From Cellulomonas sp. (GTDB lineage: Bacteria; Actinomycetota; Actinomycetes; Actinomycetales; Cellulomonadaceae): a stretch of 64,000 nt of DNA. Location of the stretch: contig NZ_JADGMY010000026.1 in the NCBI RefSeq assembly GCF_015234515.1, forward strand, positions 80,833 to 144,832, in the 5' to 3' direction. Below the pieces are notes generated by a model. That model searched no databases. It was not told the DNA's origin and saw only the letters and a program-made list of their open reading frames with translations. Positions 45,272-53,609 of this stretch are shown piece by piece. The position numbers and the translations under genes are program-made. Each line of letters opens with the position of its first letter. Within the stretch, counting starts at the first letter, position 1.

Positions 45272-47596
45272 GTGGACGCGTTGCAGGTGGTGGCGGTCGT
45301 GCTGGCGGCAGTGGCGACGGTGGTCGGCGTGGCGGTGTTCGCCCGGGGCGTCGTCGCCATCGTGCGGACCGTGCGCACGGGCCGTCCGCTGCCGGGACGC
45401 TGGGCGCCCGTCGGGCCACGCCTCGCGACGCTGGTGCGCGAGGTGCTCGGCCACGGGCGGTTCCAGCAGCGTCCGGCCGTGCGGGCGGCGCACTGGGTCG
45501 TCATGGTGTCGTTCCCCGTGCTGTTCGTCACCCTGCTGACGGGGTACGGGCAGCTCGTCGACCCGCGGTACGGGCTGCCGCTCGTCGGGCACTGGCTGCC
45601 GCTGGAGTGGGCGGTCGAGGCGTTCGCGTGGCTGGGGCTGCTGGGCATCGGGTACCTGATCGTGCTGCGGCAGCGCGTGCGCCCGCGCGCGGACGAGCCG
45701 GAGGTCGCGCAGCGGCGGTCCCGGTTCTTCGGGTCCAACCAGGTGTGGGCGTACGTCGTCGAGGCCACGATCCTGCTGATCGTCGTCGCGGTGCTGGTGC
45801 TGCGCGGGCTGGAGTACGCGCTCGGGGTGCAGGACGGCGAGGCGTGGGCGACGGCGCTGCACTTCCCGCTGACGGCGTGGTTCGGGGCGGCGTGGACCGC
45901 TGTGGACCCCGGGACGCTCGCGACGGCCGTGGTCGTCGTGGCGCTGGTGAAGATCCTGGTGTCGATGGCGTGGTTCGTGGTCGTCGGGATGCTGCCGACG
46001 ATGGGTGTGGCGTGGCACCGGTTCCTCGCGGTCGTCAACGTGTACGCCCGCCGGGAGCCGGACGGCGCGCCCGCGCTGGGGGCGCTCGTCCCGCTGCGCG
46101 ACGCCGCCGGTGAGCCGCTGGACCTGACGGCGGTCGACGACCTGCCCGAGGACGTCCGCCTGGGCGTCGGCGCGGTCGAGGACCTGCCGTGGAAGGGCCT
46201 GCTCGACGCCGCGACGTGCACCGAGTGCGGACGCTGCCAGGACCAGTGCCCCGCGTGGGCGACGGGCAAGCCCCTGAGCCCGAAGCTCGTGATGCTCGCG
46301 CTGCGCGACCAGGCCGCGGCCACCGCGCCGTACGTGCAGGCGGCCCGCGCGGCGGGTGCGTCGCCCGAGGCCCAGGCCGACCCGCACCTGGGCGTCGACC
46401 TGGTCGCGTCCGGCGTCATCGACCCCGACGTCCTGTGGGCGTGCACGACGTGCGGCGCGTGCGTGCAGCAGTGCCCCGTCGACATCGAGCACGTCGACAC
46501 GATCGTCGACATCCGGCGCTACCAGACGCTCATGGAGTCGGCGTTCCCGGCGGAGCTGGGCGGCACGTTCACCAAGATGGAGCGGCGCGGCAACCCGTGG
46601 GGCCTGCCCGCTCGCCAGCGCCTCGACTGGGCCAAGGGCCTGGAGTTCGACGTGCCGGTCATGGGCGTCGACGTCGAGTCCGCCGCAGACGTCGACTGGC
46701 TGTTCTGGGTGGGCTGCGCCGGTGCGTTCGAGGACCGCGCCAAGAAGACGACGCGCGCGGTGGCCGAGCTGCTGCACGCCGCGGGTGTCACGTTCGCGGT
46801 GCTGGGCGACGGCGAGACGTGCACGGGCGACCCCGCCCGCCGCGCGGGCAACGAGGCGCTCTACCAGATGCTCGCCGCGCAGAACGTCGAGACCCTCAAC
46901 GAGGTCGGCGCGCAGCGCATCGTCGTCACGTGCGCGCACTGCTTCAACACGCTGTCGCGCGAGTACCCCGCGATGGGCGGGCGCTACGAGGTCGTGCACC
47001 ACACGCAGCTGCTCGACACGCTCGTGGGCGAGGGGCGCCTGCGGTTCGCCCCGGGCGTCGGCGACGACGGCTCGGGCGCGACGGTCACGTACCACGACCC
47101 GTGCTACCTGGGCCGCCACAACCAGGTCTACGAGCCGCCGCGTGAGCTGCTTGCCGCGGCCGGCGTCACGCTCGCCGAGATGCCGCGCAACCGCGAGACG
47201 TCCTTCTGCTGCGGTGCCGGCGGGGCGCGCATGTGGATGGAGGAGACGATCGGCGAGCGCATCGGCACGGTCCGCGCCGCCGAGGCCGTCGCGACGGGCG
47301 CGAGCGCGATCGCCACCGCGTGCCCGTTCTGCACGGTGATGCTGAGCGACGGGGTCGCGGCGCACGCACGGGCGTCGGCGGAGGCGAGCCAGGCGACGGA
47401 CGCGAGCGACGCGGCGGACGGGACGACGCCGGACGACGGCGGCACCCACCGGACCCCCGACGCCGCGGCGACGGGCACGCAGGAGCCCGCCGGCCCCCGC
47501 CGACCCGCCACCGTCCCTGCCCGCCCGCAGGTGGGCGTGCCGGAGGTGGCGGACATCGCCGTCCTCCTCCGCGACCGCCTGGCGGACCGGGGCTGA
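45272..47596 (+). CDS. Membrane Fe-S oxidoreductase, EtfD/HdrD-like
   Basis: A 774-residue protein with about five N-terminal membrane helices (residues 1-255), then two 4Fe-4S motifs, CTECGRCQDQCP (near residue 312) and CTTCGACVQQCP (near 392), then two CCG-type domains with the clusters around GCAGAFED, CAHCFN and CCGAGGARM. This layout matches mycobacterial EtfD, which passes electrons from ETF of fatty-acid oxidation to menaquinone, and the wider HdrD/GlpC family. The C-terminal 90 residues are low complexity. GTG at 45272 is preferred. Confidence 0.85.
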   Translation: MDALQVVAVVLAAVATVVGVAVFARGVVAIVRTVRTGRPLPGRWAPVGPRLATLVREVLGHGRFQQRPAVRAAHWVVMVSFPVLFVTLLTGYGQLVDPRYGLPLVGHWLPLEWAVEAFAWLGLLGIGYLIVLRQRVRPRADEPEVAQRRSRFFGSNQVWAYVVEATILLIVVAVLVLRGLEYALGVQDGEAWATALHFPLTAWFGAAWTAVDPGTLATAVVVVALVKILVSMAWFVVVGMLPTMGVAWHRFLAVVNVYARREPDGAPALGALVPLRDAAGEPLDLTAVDDLPEDVRLGVGAVEDLPWKGLLDAATCTECGRCQDQCPAWATGKPLSPKLVMLALRDQAAATAPYVQAARAAGASPEAQADPHLGVDLVASGVIDPDVLWACTTCGACVQQCPVDIEHVDTIVDIRRYQTLMESAFPAELGGTFTKMERRGNPWGLPARQRLDWAKGLEFDVPVMGVDVESAADVDWLFWVGCAGAFEDRAKKTTRAVAELLHAAGVTFAVLGDGETCTGDPARRAGNEALYQMLAAQNVETLNEVGAQRIVVTCAHCFNTLSREYPAMGGRYEVVHHTQLLDTLVGEGRLRFAPGVGDDGSGATVTYHDPCYLGRHNQVYEPPRELLAAAGVTLAEMPRNRETSFCCGAGGARMWMEETIGERIGTVRAAEAVATGASAIATACPFCTVMLSDGVAAHARASAEASQATDASDAADGTTPDDGGTHRTPDAAATGTQEPAGPRRPATVPARPQVGVPEVADIAVLLRDRLADRG

Positions 47597-47611
47597 TCCA
47601 CCGCCCCCACC

Positions 47612-47674
47612 CCGGAAGTGGTCGCACATCCGACCACTTCGCGCCCTCCGCCGGGCCGATGTGACCACTTCCGG
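47612..47674. terminator. Double-hairpin element with GTGGTC...ACATC arms
   Basis: GAAGTGGTCG (47615-47624) pairs perfectly with CGACCACTTC (47631-47640) over a 6-base loop. A third segment, 47658-47674, can instead pair with 47612-47630 (12 plus 5 bp with a 2-base bulge), so two alternative structures exist. It lies directly after the Fe-S oxidoreductase gene. No T-run follows, so terminator function is possible but unproven. Confidence 0.5.
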
Positions 47675-47703
47675 TCGGGAGGACGCCGTCGCTACCGTGG
47701 GGC

Positions 47704-48678
47704 ATGGCCCTCGACCGCGCCCTGCTCGACTGGCTGCTCGACTCCGATCCCGCGCTGCGGTGGCAGGTCGAGCGTGACCTCGTCGGTGCGCCCGCGGAGG
47801 TCTGGCGGGCGACCCGGGCGCGCGTGGCGACCGAGGGGTTCGGCGCGCGGCTGCTCGCGCTGCAGGACGACGACGGCCAGTGGGCGGGCGGCGCGTACTT
47901 CCCGCGCGGGTTCGACTTCGAGGGGCCCGAGGCGCAGCCCGGCGCGGGTCAGCCGTGGACGGCGACGACGTGGACCCTCAACGCGCTGCGCGACTGGGGG
48001 CTCGACGCCGGCGCGCTCGCGGGCACGGCCGACAAGCTGCAGGCCAACAGCCGCTGGGAGTACAACGACGAGCCGTACTGGGTCGGTGAGGTCGACTGCT
48101 GCATCAACGCCTTCACGCTCGCGAACGGCGCGTGGCTCGGCGCGGACGTCACCGGGCTCGCGGCCTGGTTCCCCGAGCACCGGCTGCCCGACGGCGGCTG
48201 GAACTGCGAGTGGGTGGAGGGGTCCACGCGCTCGTCGGTGCACTCGACCCTCAACACCGTGAAGGGCCTGCTGTCGTACGAGGCCGCGACCGGCTCCGAC
48301 GCGCTGCGCGCCGCCCGGCACGCCGGTGAGGAGTACCTGCTCGAGCGCCGGCTGCTGCGCCGCGTGACCGACGGCGAGCCGCTCGGCCCGTGGGTGACGG
48401 TGTTCTCGTACCCGTTCCGCTGGCGGTTCAGCACGCTGAACGCGCTCGACCACTTCCGCGCCGCGGCGCTGCACGACGGCACCGCGCCCGACCCGCGTCT
48501 GGCCGAGGCGGTCGAGACCGTGCGCGCCGCCCGGCAGCCCGACGGCACGTGGCTGCAGGAGCACCGGCTGCCGGGGCGCGCGTGGTTCGAGGTCGACGTG
48601 CCGCCGGGCGAGCCGTCCCGGTGGCTGACGTTCCACGCCGCCCGCGTCCTGGCGTGGTGGGACGGCGAGGTCACCTGA
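47704..48678 (+). CDS. Squalene-cyclase/prenyltransferase-fold protein
   Basis: A 324-residue protein with the repeated alpha/alpha barrel pattern of terpene cyclases: QDDDGQWAGG, LPDGGWNCEW and QPDGTWLQE are QW-like repeats. It is about half the length of a full squalene-hopene cyclase, and no DxDD catalytic motif is seen, so it may be a single-domain relative with a non-cyclase role. ATG at 47704 begins the protein. It belongs to a widespread, uncharacterised actinobacterial group. Confidence 0.75.
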   Translation: MALDRALLDWLLDSDPALRWQVERDLVGAPAEVWRATRARVATEGFGARLLALQDDDGQWAGGAYFPRGFDFEGPEAQPGAGQPWTATTWTLNALRDWGLDAGALAGTADKLQANSRWEYNDEPYWVGEVDCCINAFTLANGAWLGADVTGLAAWFPEHRLPDGGWNCEWVEGSTRSSVHSTLNTVKGLLSYEAATGSDALRAARHAGEEYLLERRLLRRVTDGEPLGPWVTVFSYPFRWRFSTLNALDHFRAAALHDGTAPDPRLAEAVETVRAARQPDGTWLQEHRLPGRAWFEVDVPPGEPSRWLTFHAARVLAWWDGEVT

Positions 48679-49159
48679 GGGTGCTGCGGCGACACGCGAC
48701 CAGAGCGGACGACGTCGCAAGCATCCGCGCCCGCATCATCCACCTCACCGAAGACTGGTACGGCCGAGCACGACCGAGTCCCGCCAAGGCGGCTCGATGT
48801 TCTGGGTCATGACGTCGGCGACGCCGGCGCGGACGCCAGTACCCGCAGGATTCGCATCCGAAACATCCTTCCGCGTGCATCGATGCAGGACGCTCGCGTC
48901 GATTCGCGACCGGTGGTGGATTCGCCTCTGCGCGTCGCTGACGTCGAGATGCGGCGCCGATCGTCTGCTCTGGGCGGTCATGGAGACGCCGCTCATCGGG
49001 CCCCGGGTGGCGGCGGGTTCGACGACCTCCTGGGATGTGGCCCGTGCGGCACGGCGGCCGGTGGGCGGCCGCTGCCGCCGCCGCAGTCATCGCGTCGACC
49101 CGGTACCCGCCTTCGTCGAGCGCGATCCCGGCCGGTCTCGCTCGCAGCTCCAGAGCTCT
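48679..49159. other. Region without a clear gene between the cyclase-like gene and the SagB island
   Basis: 481 bp whose base composition is less GC-extreme than the flanks. Short open frames exist: 48681-48812 (+, 43 residues, GTG directly after the cyclase-like stop) and 48745-48996 (-, 83 residues, downstream of the SagB gene). Neither has a recognisable domain or a strong coding signal, and no terminator hairpin stands out. It could be a decayed gene at the edge of a transferred segment. Confidence 0.4.
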
Positions 49160-50257
49160 TCACCCCCGCGCCGTGCCGCAGGCGGCCGTGTACACGACGA
49201 TCTCCGACCGATCCTTGAGCGCGAGGAGCCGCTCGGCCTGCGTCTCGTCGAGCGCCGCGGACGTCCACGGCCCCAGCCCGAGCGCGGTGCACACGAGGTG
49301 GAAGGTCTGACCCAGGTGGCCTGCGTCGAGGAGGACGACCCGATAGGCGTGCGACTGCCTGTACTTCCACGCACTGCGCCGGGTCACCGACGTCATGAAG
49401 AACACCGCCGCGGCGTCGAGCGCCCATGACTGGCCGGCCAGGGCGGCGAGCGCGATGTCCTCATCGACGCCGCGCGAGATGAGGCTCAGCGAATGGCGGC
49501 CTGCGCAGTAGTGGTAGACGCCCCGCTCCAGTCCCGTCACGCGCAGCGGGAGGCAGTAGGCCTCGGTCGGGTGACGCGCTCCGCCCGACGGCGACGTCTT
49601 CAGCGCCACGACTCCCACGCCCGGGTCCGACCGCAGGGATGAGACGCCCCAGGTGACTCCCAGTACGGTGGCCAGGTCCTGCAGCGACATGGGCTGTGAC
49701 GCAAAGTCCCGCCGCGTTCGACGTCCCGACAGTGCGTTCGCCAAGGTTGTGTCGTTCGGCTCGGCCGGCGGCAGCACGGTCTCCGGACGGCCGGCGTAGT
49801 ACGTATAGGCGGGTGGTTGCGGCGTCGTCCGTGCACGCTCGAGCAGCATCCGGCGCTCGTCCGACACATCGAAGGTGAAGGCGGTCCGTCGCGTCGACCA
49901 GTGGAAGTAGTGGGCGTCGCGGTCCCACGGCCATGCGTCCAGGACGGCGCTCTCGTCACGGTCCAGCCGGCCCCCGACCGGTAGAACGACGTGCTGCTCG
50001 AGCAGCTGGGTCAGCAGGTCCTGGAGACCACGGAACCGCTCGACCGCCCGGGGCCACGGTGTGGCGTCCGTCAGCGACTGCAACGGCGGGATGACGCGCG
50101 CATCGACCGCGCTACGGCGACCGGTGAGGTAGTTCTCCAGCACCAGTTCGCCAGCGTCGCCCAACCACCCGATCAGGCACGTGGCGCGACGCACGTCCGC
50201 TGGCTGATCCTGCCGTGGCCGGGACGCTGATGCGTCGTCATGCGCAGCAGGTGTCAC
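49160..50257 (-). CDS. SagB-type FMN-dependent dehydrogenase
   Basis: A 365-residue nitroreductase-fold protein of the SagB family, whose known members oxidise azolines to azoles in modified peptides using FMN. The core is seen as ANALSGRRTRRDFASQPMSLQDLATVLG, SPSGGARHPTEAYCLPLRV, GVYHYCAGRHSL, WKYRQSHAYRVVLLDAGHLGQTFHLVCTALGLG. An N-terminal domain of about 130 residues (LIGWLGDAGELVLENYLTGRR) resembles the winged-helix part of SagB proteins. GTG at 50257 overlaps the small peptide gene by 20 bases; GTG at 50194 is an alternative. No cyclodehydratase is in the window, so the substrate is open. Confidence 0.82.
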   Translation of the reverse strand: MTPAAHDDASASRPRQDQPADVRRATCLIGWLGDAGELVLENYLTGRRSAVDARVIPPLQSLTDATPWPRAVERFRGLQDLLTQLLEQHVVLPVGGRLDRDESAVLDAWPWDRDAHYFHWSTRRTAFTFDVSDERRMLLERARTTPQPPAYTYYAGRPETVLPPAEPNDTTLANALSGRRTRRDFASQPMSLQDLATVLGVTWGVSSLRSDPGVGVVALKTSPSGGARHPTEAYCLPLRVTGLERGVYHYCAGRHSLSLISRGVDEDIALAALAGQSWALDAAAVFFMTSVTRRSAWKYRQSHAYRVVLLDAGHLGQTFHLVCTALGLGPWTSAALDETQAERLLALKDRSEIVVYTAACGTARG

Positions 50258-50468
50258 CGCGGTACCGGTACCCGGCGACCGCCATCTCGCCGACCGTGCG
50301 GTCCTTCACGGTGAAGGTGATGTGTGCTGCGCGCGTCGGGTCGCCCGAGTCCCAGAGCGAGCGCAGCGCCTCCAACTGTTCTTCGGTTACCTCGATAGCG
50401 ACCGGCTGACGCCCCGCCTCCTCCTTGACGCGCCGCGAAAGCTCGCGTGATTCCTCGTCCCGCTCCAT
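50238..50468 (-). CDS. Small Cys-Cys-terminated peptide, candidate modified-peptide precursor
   Basis: A 76-residue protein. The N-terminal 50 residues are charged and helical (ERDEESRELSRRVKEEAG, then VTEEQLEALRSLWDSGD), and the end is VAGYRYRGDTCCA, where Thr-Cys-Cys would be suitable targets for heterocycle formation or other oxidation. ATG at 50468 follows an AGGGGG site. Its 3' end overlaps the SagB-type gene, so the two are co-translated. I do not recognise the family; a leader/core reading is inference. It could instead be a small redox or regulatory protein. Confidence 0.6.
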   Translation of the reverse strand: MERDEESRELSRRVKEEAGRQPVAIEVTEEQLEALRSLWDSGDPTRAAHITFTVKDRTVGEMAVAGYRYRGDTCCA

Positions 50469-50713
50469 GGCAACCCCCTGGCGAGATGCGCGTCGCCGCG
50501 CGAACGCGGCGCCGTGCGCCGCGGACTCGCGGTGCGCATTTCACCATCCTCCTCAGGAAATCGGTCGTCAAGAGTCGTCGAACGGCTTGCCCACCGCATG
50601 GCTGCGGGAGCACCATGGCGGTCTCGGATCGGCTCTCCGGACAGACCCGACGCGGGCACGTCGCGTGCCATGGGGGCCGTCACACTGGCGTCCGAGCGCC
50701 CGGTGGAGCCGCC

Positions 50714-52384
50714 ATGGCCGACCAGTCCGCGCTGCTCGGGCTCGCCCATGCACCCGTCGCGGCCGTGCTCGTGTGGGCGGGCGCCGCGAAACTGAGGCAC
50801 CCGGACGCGTTCGCCGTGATGGTAGATCGACTTCAGCACGGGGACCGTGCTCGGGCCGCGCTCCGGCGCGGCCTGCCCGTGGTCGAACTGGCGACCGGCG
50901 TCGCGCTGCTCGTCCCGACGACCCGAGCCTGGGCCGCAGTCGTGGCGGTCCTCCTGGCGTCCGCCTTCGCCGGTCTTGTCACCGCCCCGGTCCTCACCCG
51001 ACGGACGTTCACGTGCGCGTGCTTCGGACGGACCCGGACGGTCGGGGGCGCGGACGTCACGAGGAACGTCGCGATCCTCCTCCTCGCCTCGGCCGCTCTC
51101 ATCACGAGCCACCAGGCCGCGACGTCGCTGATCGTCCTCTCCATGGCGGCGGTGGTGGCGACGATCGCGTTCGACGTCGGCCGGAGCACTTCTTCCGCCA
51201 CCGCATCGTCGTCGTCCGCGACAGCCGCGGAGTCGTCCCTGCTGATCTTCGCCTCCGAGCAGTGCCCGGCCTGCCGGCGCCTGCTCCGATCGCTTGCATC
51301 GGTGTCGCCGCCGCCGGGCGCGCAGGACGCCGTCCTCGTCCTGCCGCACCAGAGCGAGGCGTGGGAGCTTCCGGCCTGGCTGACCATCGTGGACGACCCC
51401 GATGCCTCACGTCGACGATCGCATCAGGTGGACGCCTTCCCCACGGCCGTACGGACCTCCGCCGACGGCGGCCGGCGGGTCGCCGTCGGCCTCGACGCAG
51501 TCCTTGCAGAGCTCGGTGCCGGGACGACGGCGTCCACCTCGGACATCCGGGGGGCTTCGGCGGACGGCATCGGTCGACGGGTCATGCTCGGTGGCGCCCT
51601 TGTCGCGGTACTCGCTGCCTGCACCCGCTCGCGGCCTCCCGGGCCGACCTCGACGGCAGCGCCGTCGTCGTCCCATTGCGTCCGGGACGCGTCGGGAATC
51701 GCGGCGGACCCCGTCAACGTGGCGGGCCCCGGCACGTGCGCGTCGGTCACGAACTACCGCGAGACCGTCGGTGTCACGGACACCGACGGGAACGCACACC
51801 CCGACTACGCCGGGTGGACGCTCGTCCGCAACCCGACCTTCGCCTACGGCTTCGCCCGCGCCACGCGCCTGAAGAACTACGTGATCTGCGGCTGCAACGG
51901 CAAGGAGTACGACGAACCGTCGGTGTGCCTGGCCGAGTGCCGGGTGTCCCTCGGGTGCTTCGACCAGATCTGCGGCCCCAGCCGCACCGAGCAGTGCGTC
52001 ACCTGGACTCTCGAGAGCGTGACCTTTGCCGCAGCGACGACCTCGTCGGGTCTGACGTGGCCCGTGCCGCCCGGCGCCTCGGCGGCCTGCCAGCAGACGA
52101 TCTGCGACTGGGAGAACCGCATCGCTGCGCACGAACGCAAGCACGTCGCCGACATCAACGCCCTCATGGCCCGCAGCGGGTCGTCGTGGAACGGCCGACA
52201 GTTCACCGCGTGCGGATCGACCGCCGAAGCCGCCGATGCCGCGGCGCGGCAGCTCGCCGACGCGGCCCTCGGCGCTGAGGGCAACCGCCTGCTGCAGCAG
52301 GCCGCCATCGAGGGCGCCGCCTGGCACAGGACCCGCGAGGGCCAGCCCATCGACGACCCGCAGAACTGTGGGGCGTGCGACTGA
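50714..52384 (+). CDS. MauE-like membrane/thioredoxin-like protein fused to a Cys-rich HExxH domain
   Basis: A 556-residue open frame with several modules. Residues 1-150 hold about five membrane helices in the MauE/DoxX pattern, with FTCACFGRT as the redox Cys motif. Residues 170-270 are thioredoxin-like with CPAC. Near residue 293 is RRVMLGGALVAVLAAC, which looks like a lipoprotein signal within the chain. The remaining 250 residues hold about 14 Cys (for example CGCNGKEY, CLAEC, CDWENR) and AAHERKHVADIN, an HExxH motif. Start ATG 50714. It may be one fused protein or two genes in the same frame. It is divergent from the peptide/SagB pair, with 245 bp between. Confidence 0.7.
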   Translation: MADQSALLGLAHAPVAAVLVWAGAAKLRHPDAFAVMVDRLQHGDRARAALRRGLPVVELATGVALLVPTTRAWAAVVAVLLASAFAGLVTAPVLTRRTFTCACFGRTRTVGGADVTRNVAILLLASAALITSHQAATSLIVLSMAAVVATIAFDVGRSTSSATASSSSATAAESSLLIFASEQCPACRRLLRSLASVSPPPGAQDAVLVLPHQSEAWELPAWLTIVDDPDASRRRSHQVDAFPTAVRTSADGGRRVAVGLDAVLAELGAGTTASTSDIRGASADGIGRRVMLGGALVAVLAACTRSRPPGPTSTAAPSSSHCVRDASGIAADPVNVAGPGTCASVTNYRETVGVTDTDGNAHPDYAGWTLVRNPTFAYGFARATRLKNYVICGCNGKEYDEPSVCLAECRVSLGCFDQICGPSRTEQCVTWTLESVTFAAATTSSGLTWPVPPGASAACQQTICDWENRIAAHERKHVADINALMARSGSSWNGRQFTACGSTAEAADAAARQLADAALGAEGNRLLQQAAIEGAAWHRTREGQPIDDPQNCGACD

Positions 52385-52549
52385 GGCCCGCGACAGGAGC
52401 CTCTACCTCAAGGCGATCTCTCCTGGGCCATCAGCCGCCAACCGCTGACATCGGCACTTTCCCGCGGTCGCTTCGACGCGATTTCACCCGGGCACACCGC
52501 TCCAGCGCGCTAGCGTCGAACCCGTCGCCGCCGATCGAGGGAGGCCGTC

Positions 52550-53407
52550 GTGAGCCGCGTGGGTCGACGTCGGAGGTCGGCCGAGATGGGCCGGCGTCCG
52601 GGATGCGCGCTCCTCGCGGTGCTCGCCGTCGTCGCGCTCGTCGTCACACTGGTCACCGTGCTGCAGCGCGCGCTCATCTACTTCCCGGACCGGGCCGACG
52701 CCGGCACGGTCGCCGACCGCGTGCCCGGCGCACGTGACCTCGTGCTGCGGACCGATGACGGCCTGGACCTGGCGGCGTGGCTCGTGCCGCCCGCGGGTGA
52801 GGACCGGGAGGTCGCCGTCCTGTACCTGCCGGGCAACGGCGGCAACCGGCTGGGTCGACTCGGTGTCGCGCAGCAGATCGCCGCCCGAGGGTTCACGGTG
52901 CTGCTGCTGGAGTACCGCGGGTACGGCGGCAACCTCGGGCGGCCCAGCGAGCAGGGCCTGGCCAGCGACGCCCGGGCCGCTGCCGCAGCGCTGCGCGACG
53001 AGGGCTTCGAGCCGACGCGGACGCTGTACGTCGCGGAGTCGATCGGCACCGGCGTGGCGGCGCGGCTGGCCACGACGGACCCGCCCGCCGGTCTGCTGCT
53101 GCGGTCCCCGTTCACGTCGCTCGTGGACGTCGGGCGTGCGCAGTACCCGTTCCTGCCCGTCGGGCTGATCCTGCGCGACCGCTTCCCGAGCGCCGAGCAC
53201 CTGGCGGACAGCGACGTCCCGGTGCGCGTGCTGTACGGCACCGCCGACGACGTCGTGCCGTCGCGGCTCTCGGCGGAGCTCGCGGCGCGTGTGGGCAACC
53301 TGCAGGGCGAGGTGGCGGTGCCCGGAGCCGGGCACAACGACGCGATCTGGTTCGGGCCCCGCCTCGCGGACGAAGTGGTCGCACTCGCGCAGGCGGTCGT
53401 CGGTTAG
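52550..53407 (+). CDS. Alpha/beta hydrolase, Bem46/ABHD13-like, membrane-anchored
   Basis: A 285-residue protein with one N-terminal membrane helix (about residues 18-40) and an alpha/beta-hydrolase domain. The oxyanion strand is VLYLPGNGGNR, followed by EYRGYGGNLGRPSEQG, as in the Bem46 family. The nucleophile elbow reads VAESIGTGVA, with Glu instead of the usual Gly before Ser. The acid is in YGTADDVVP and the His in GAGHNDAIW. GTG at 52550 follows GGAGG. Predicted esterase/thioesterase on the outer face; substrate unknown. Confidence 0.82.
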   Translation: MSRVGRRRRSAEMGRRPGCALLAVLAVVALVVTLVTVLQRALIYFPDRADAGTVADRVPGARDLVLRTDDGLDLAAWLVPPAGEDREVAVLYLPGNGGNRLGRLGVAQQIAARGFTVLLLEYRGYGGNLGRPSEQGLASDARAAAAALRDEGFEPTRTLYVAESIGTGVAARLATTDPPAGLLLRSPFTSLVDVGRAQYPFLPVGLILRDRFPSAEHLADSDVPVRVLYGTADDVVPSRLSAELAARVGNLQGEVAVPGAGHNDAIWFGPRLADEVVALAQAVVG

Positions 53408-53420
53408 CGGCCGCACCCGC

Positions 53421-53537
53421 CCCTCGAGCGCGGTACTCACCCGTCGAGCGCGGTACTCGTTCGTACCGCGCTCGGCGGTCGGGTACCGCGCTCGGCGGTC
53501 GGGTACCGCGCTCGGCGGTCGGGTACCGCGCTCGGCG
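53421..53537. repeat. Cluster of 20-bp repeats in both orientations
   Basis: Two direct units containing CGAGCGCGGTACTC (53421-53460) are followed by inverted units GTACCGCGCTCGGCGGTCGG starting at 53463, 53483 and 53503, with a partial copy to 53537. The junction forms a strong hairpin: GAGCGCGGTAC pairs with GTACCGCGCTC over a 6-base loop. It lies between convergent genes (hydrolase and GNAT), so a termination role is possible. A GC-rich run of GGGCGGC-type repeats follows to about 53605. Confidence 0.85.
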
Positions 53538-53609
53538 GGGGGCGCGGGCGGGGGTGGCGGGCGGCGGGCGGGGCGGGCGGCGGGCGGGGCGGCGGGGGTG
53601 CGGGGCGGG

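Noticed and set aside
48745..48996. 83-residue minus-strand frame downstream of the SagB-type gene as a further peptide of the island
   Set aside because: No ribosome-binding site, no recognisable pattern and mixed composition; kept only as a note in the gene-poor region.
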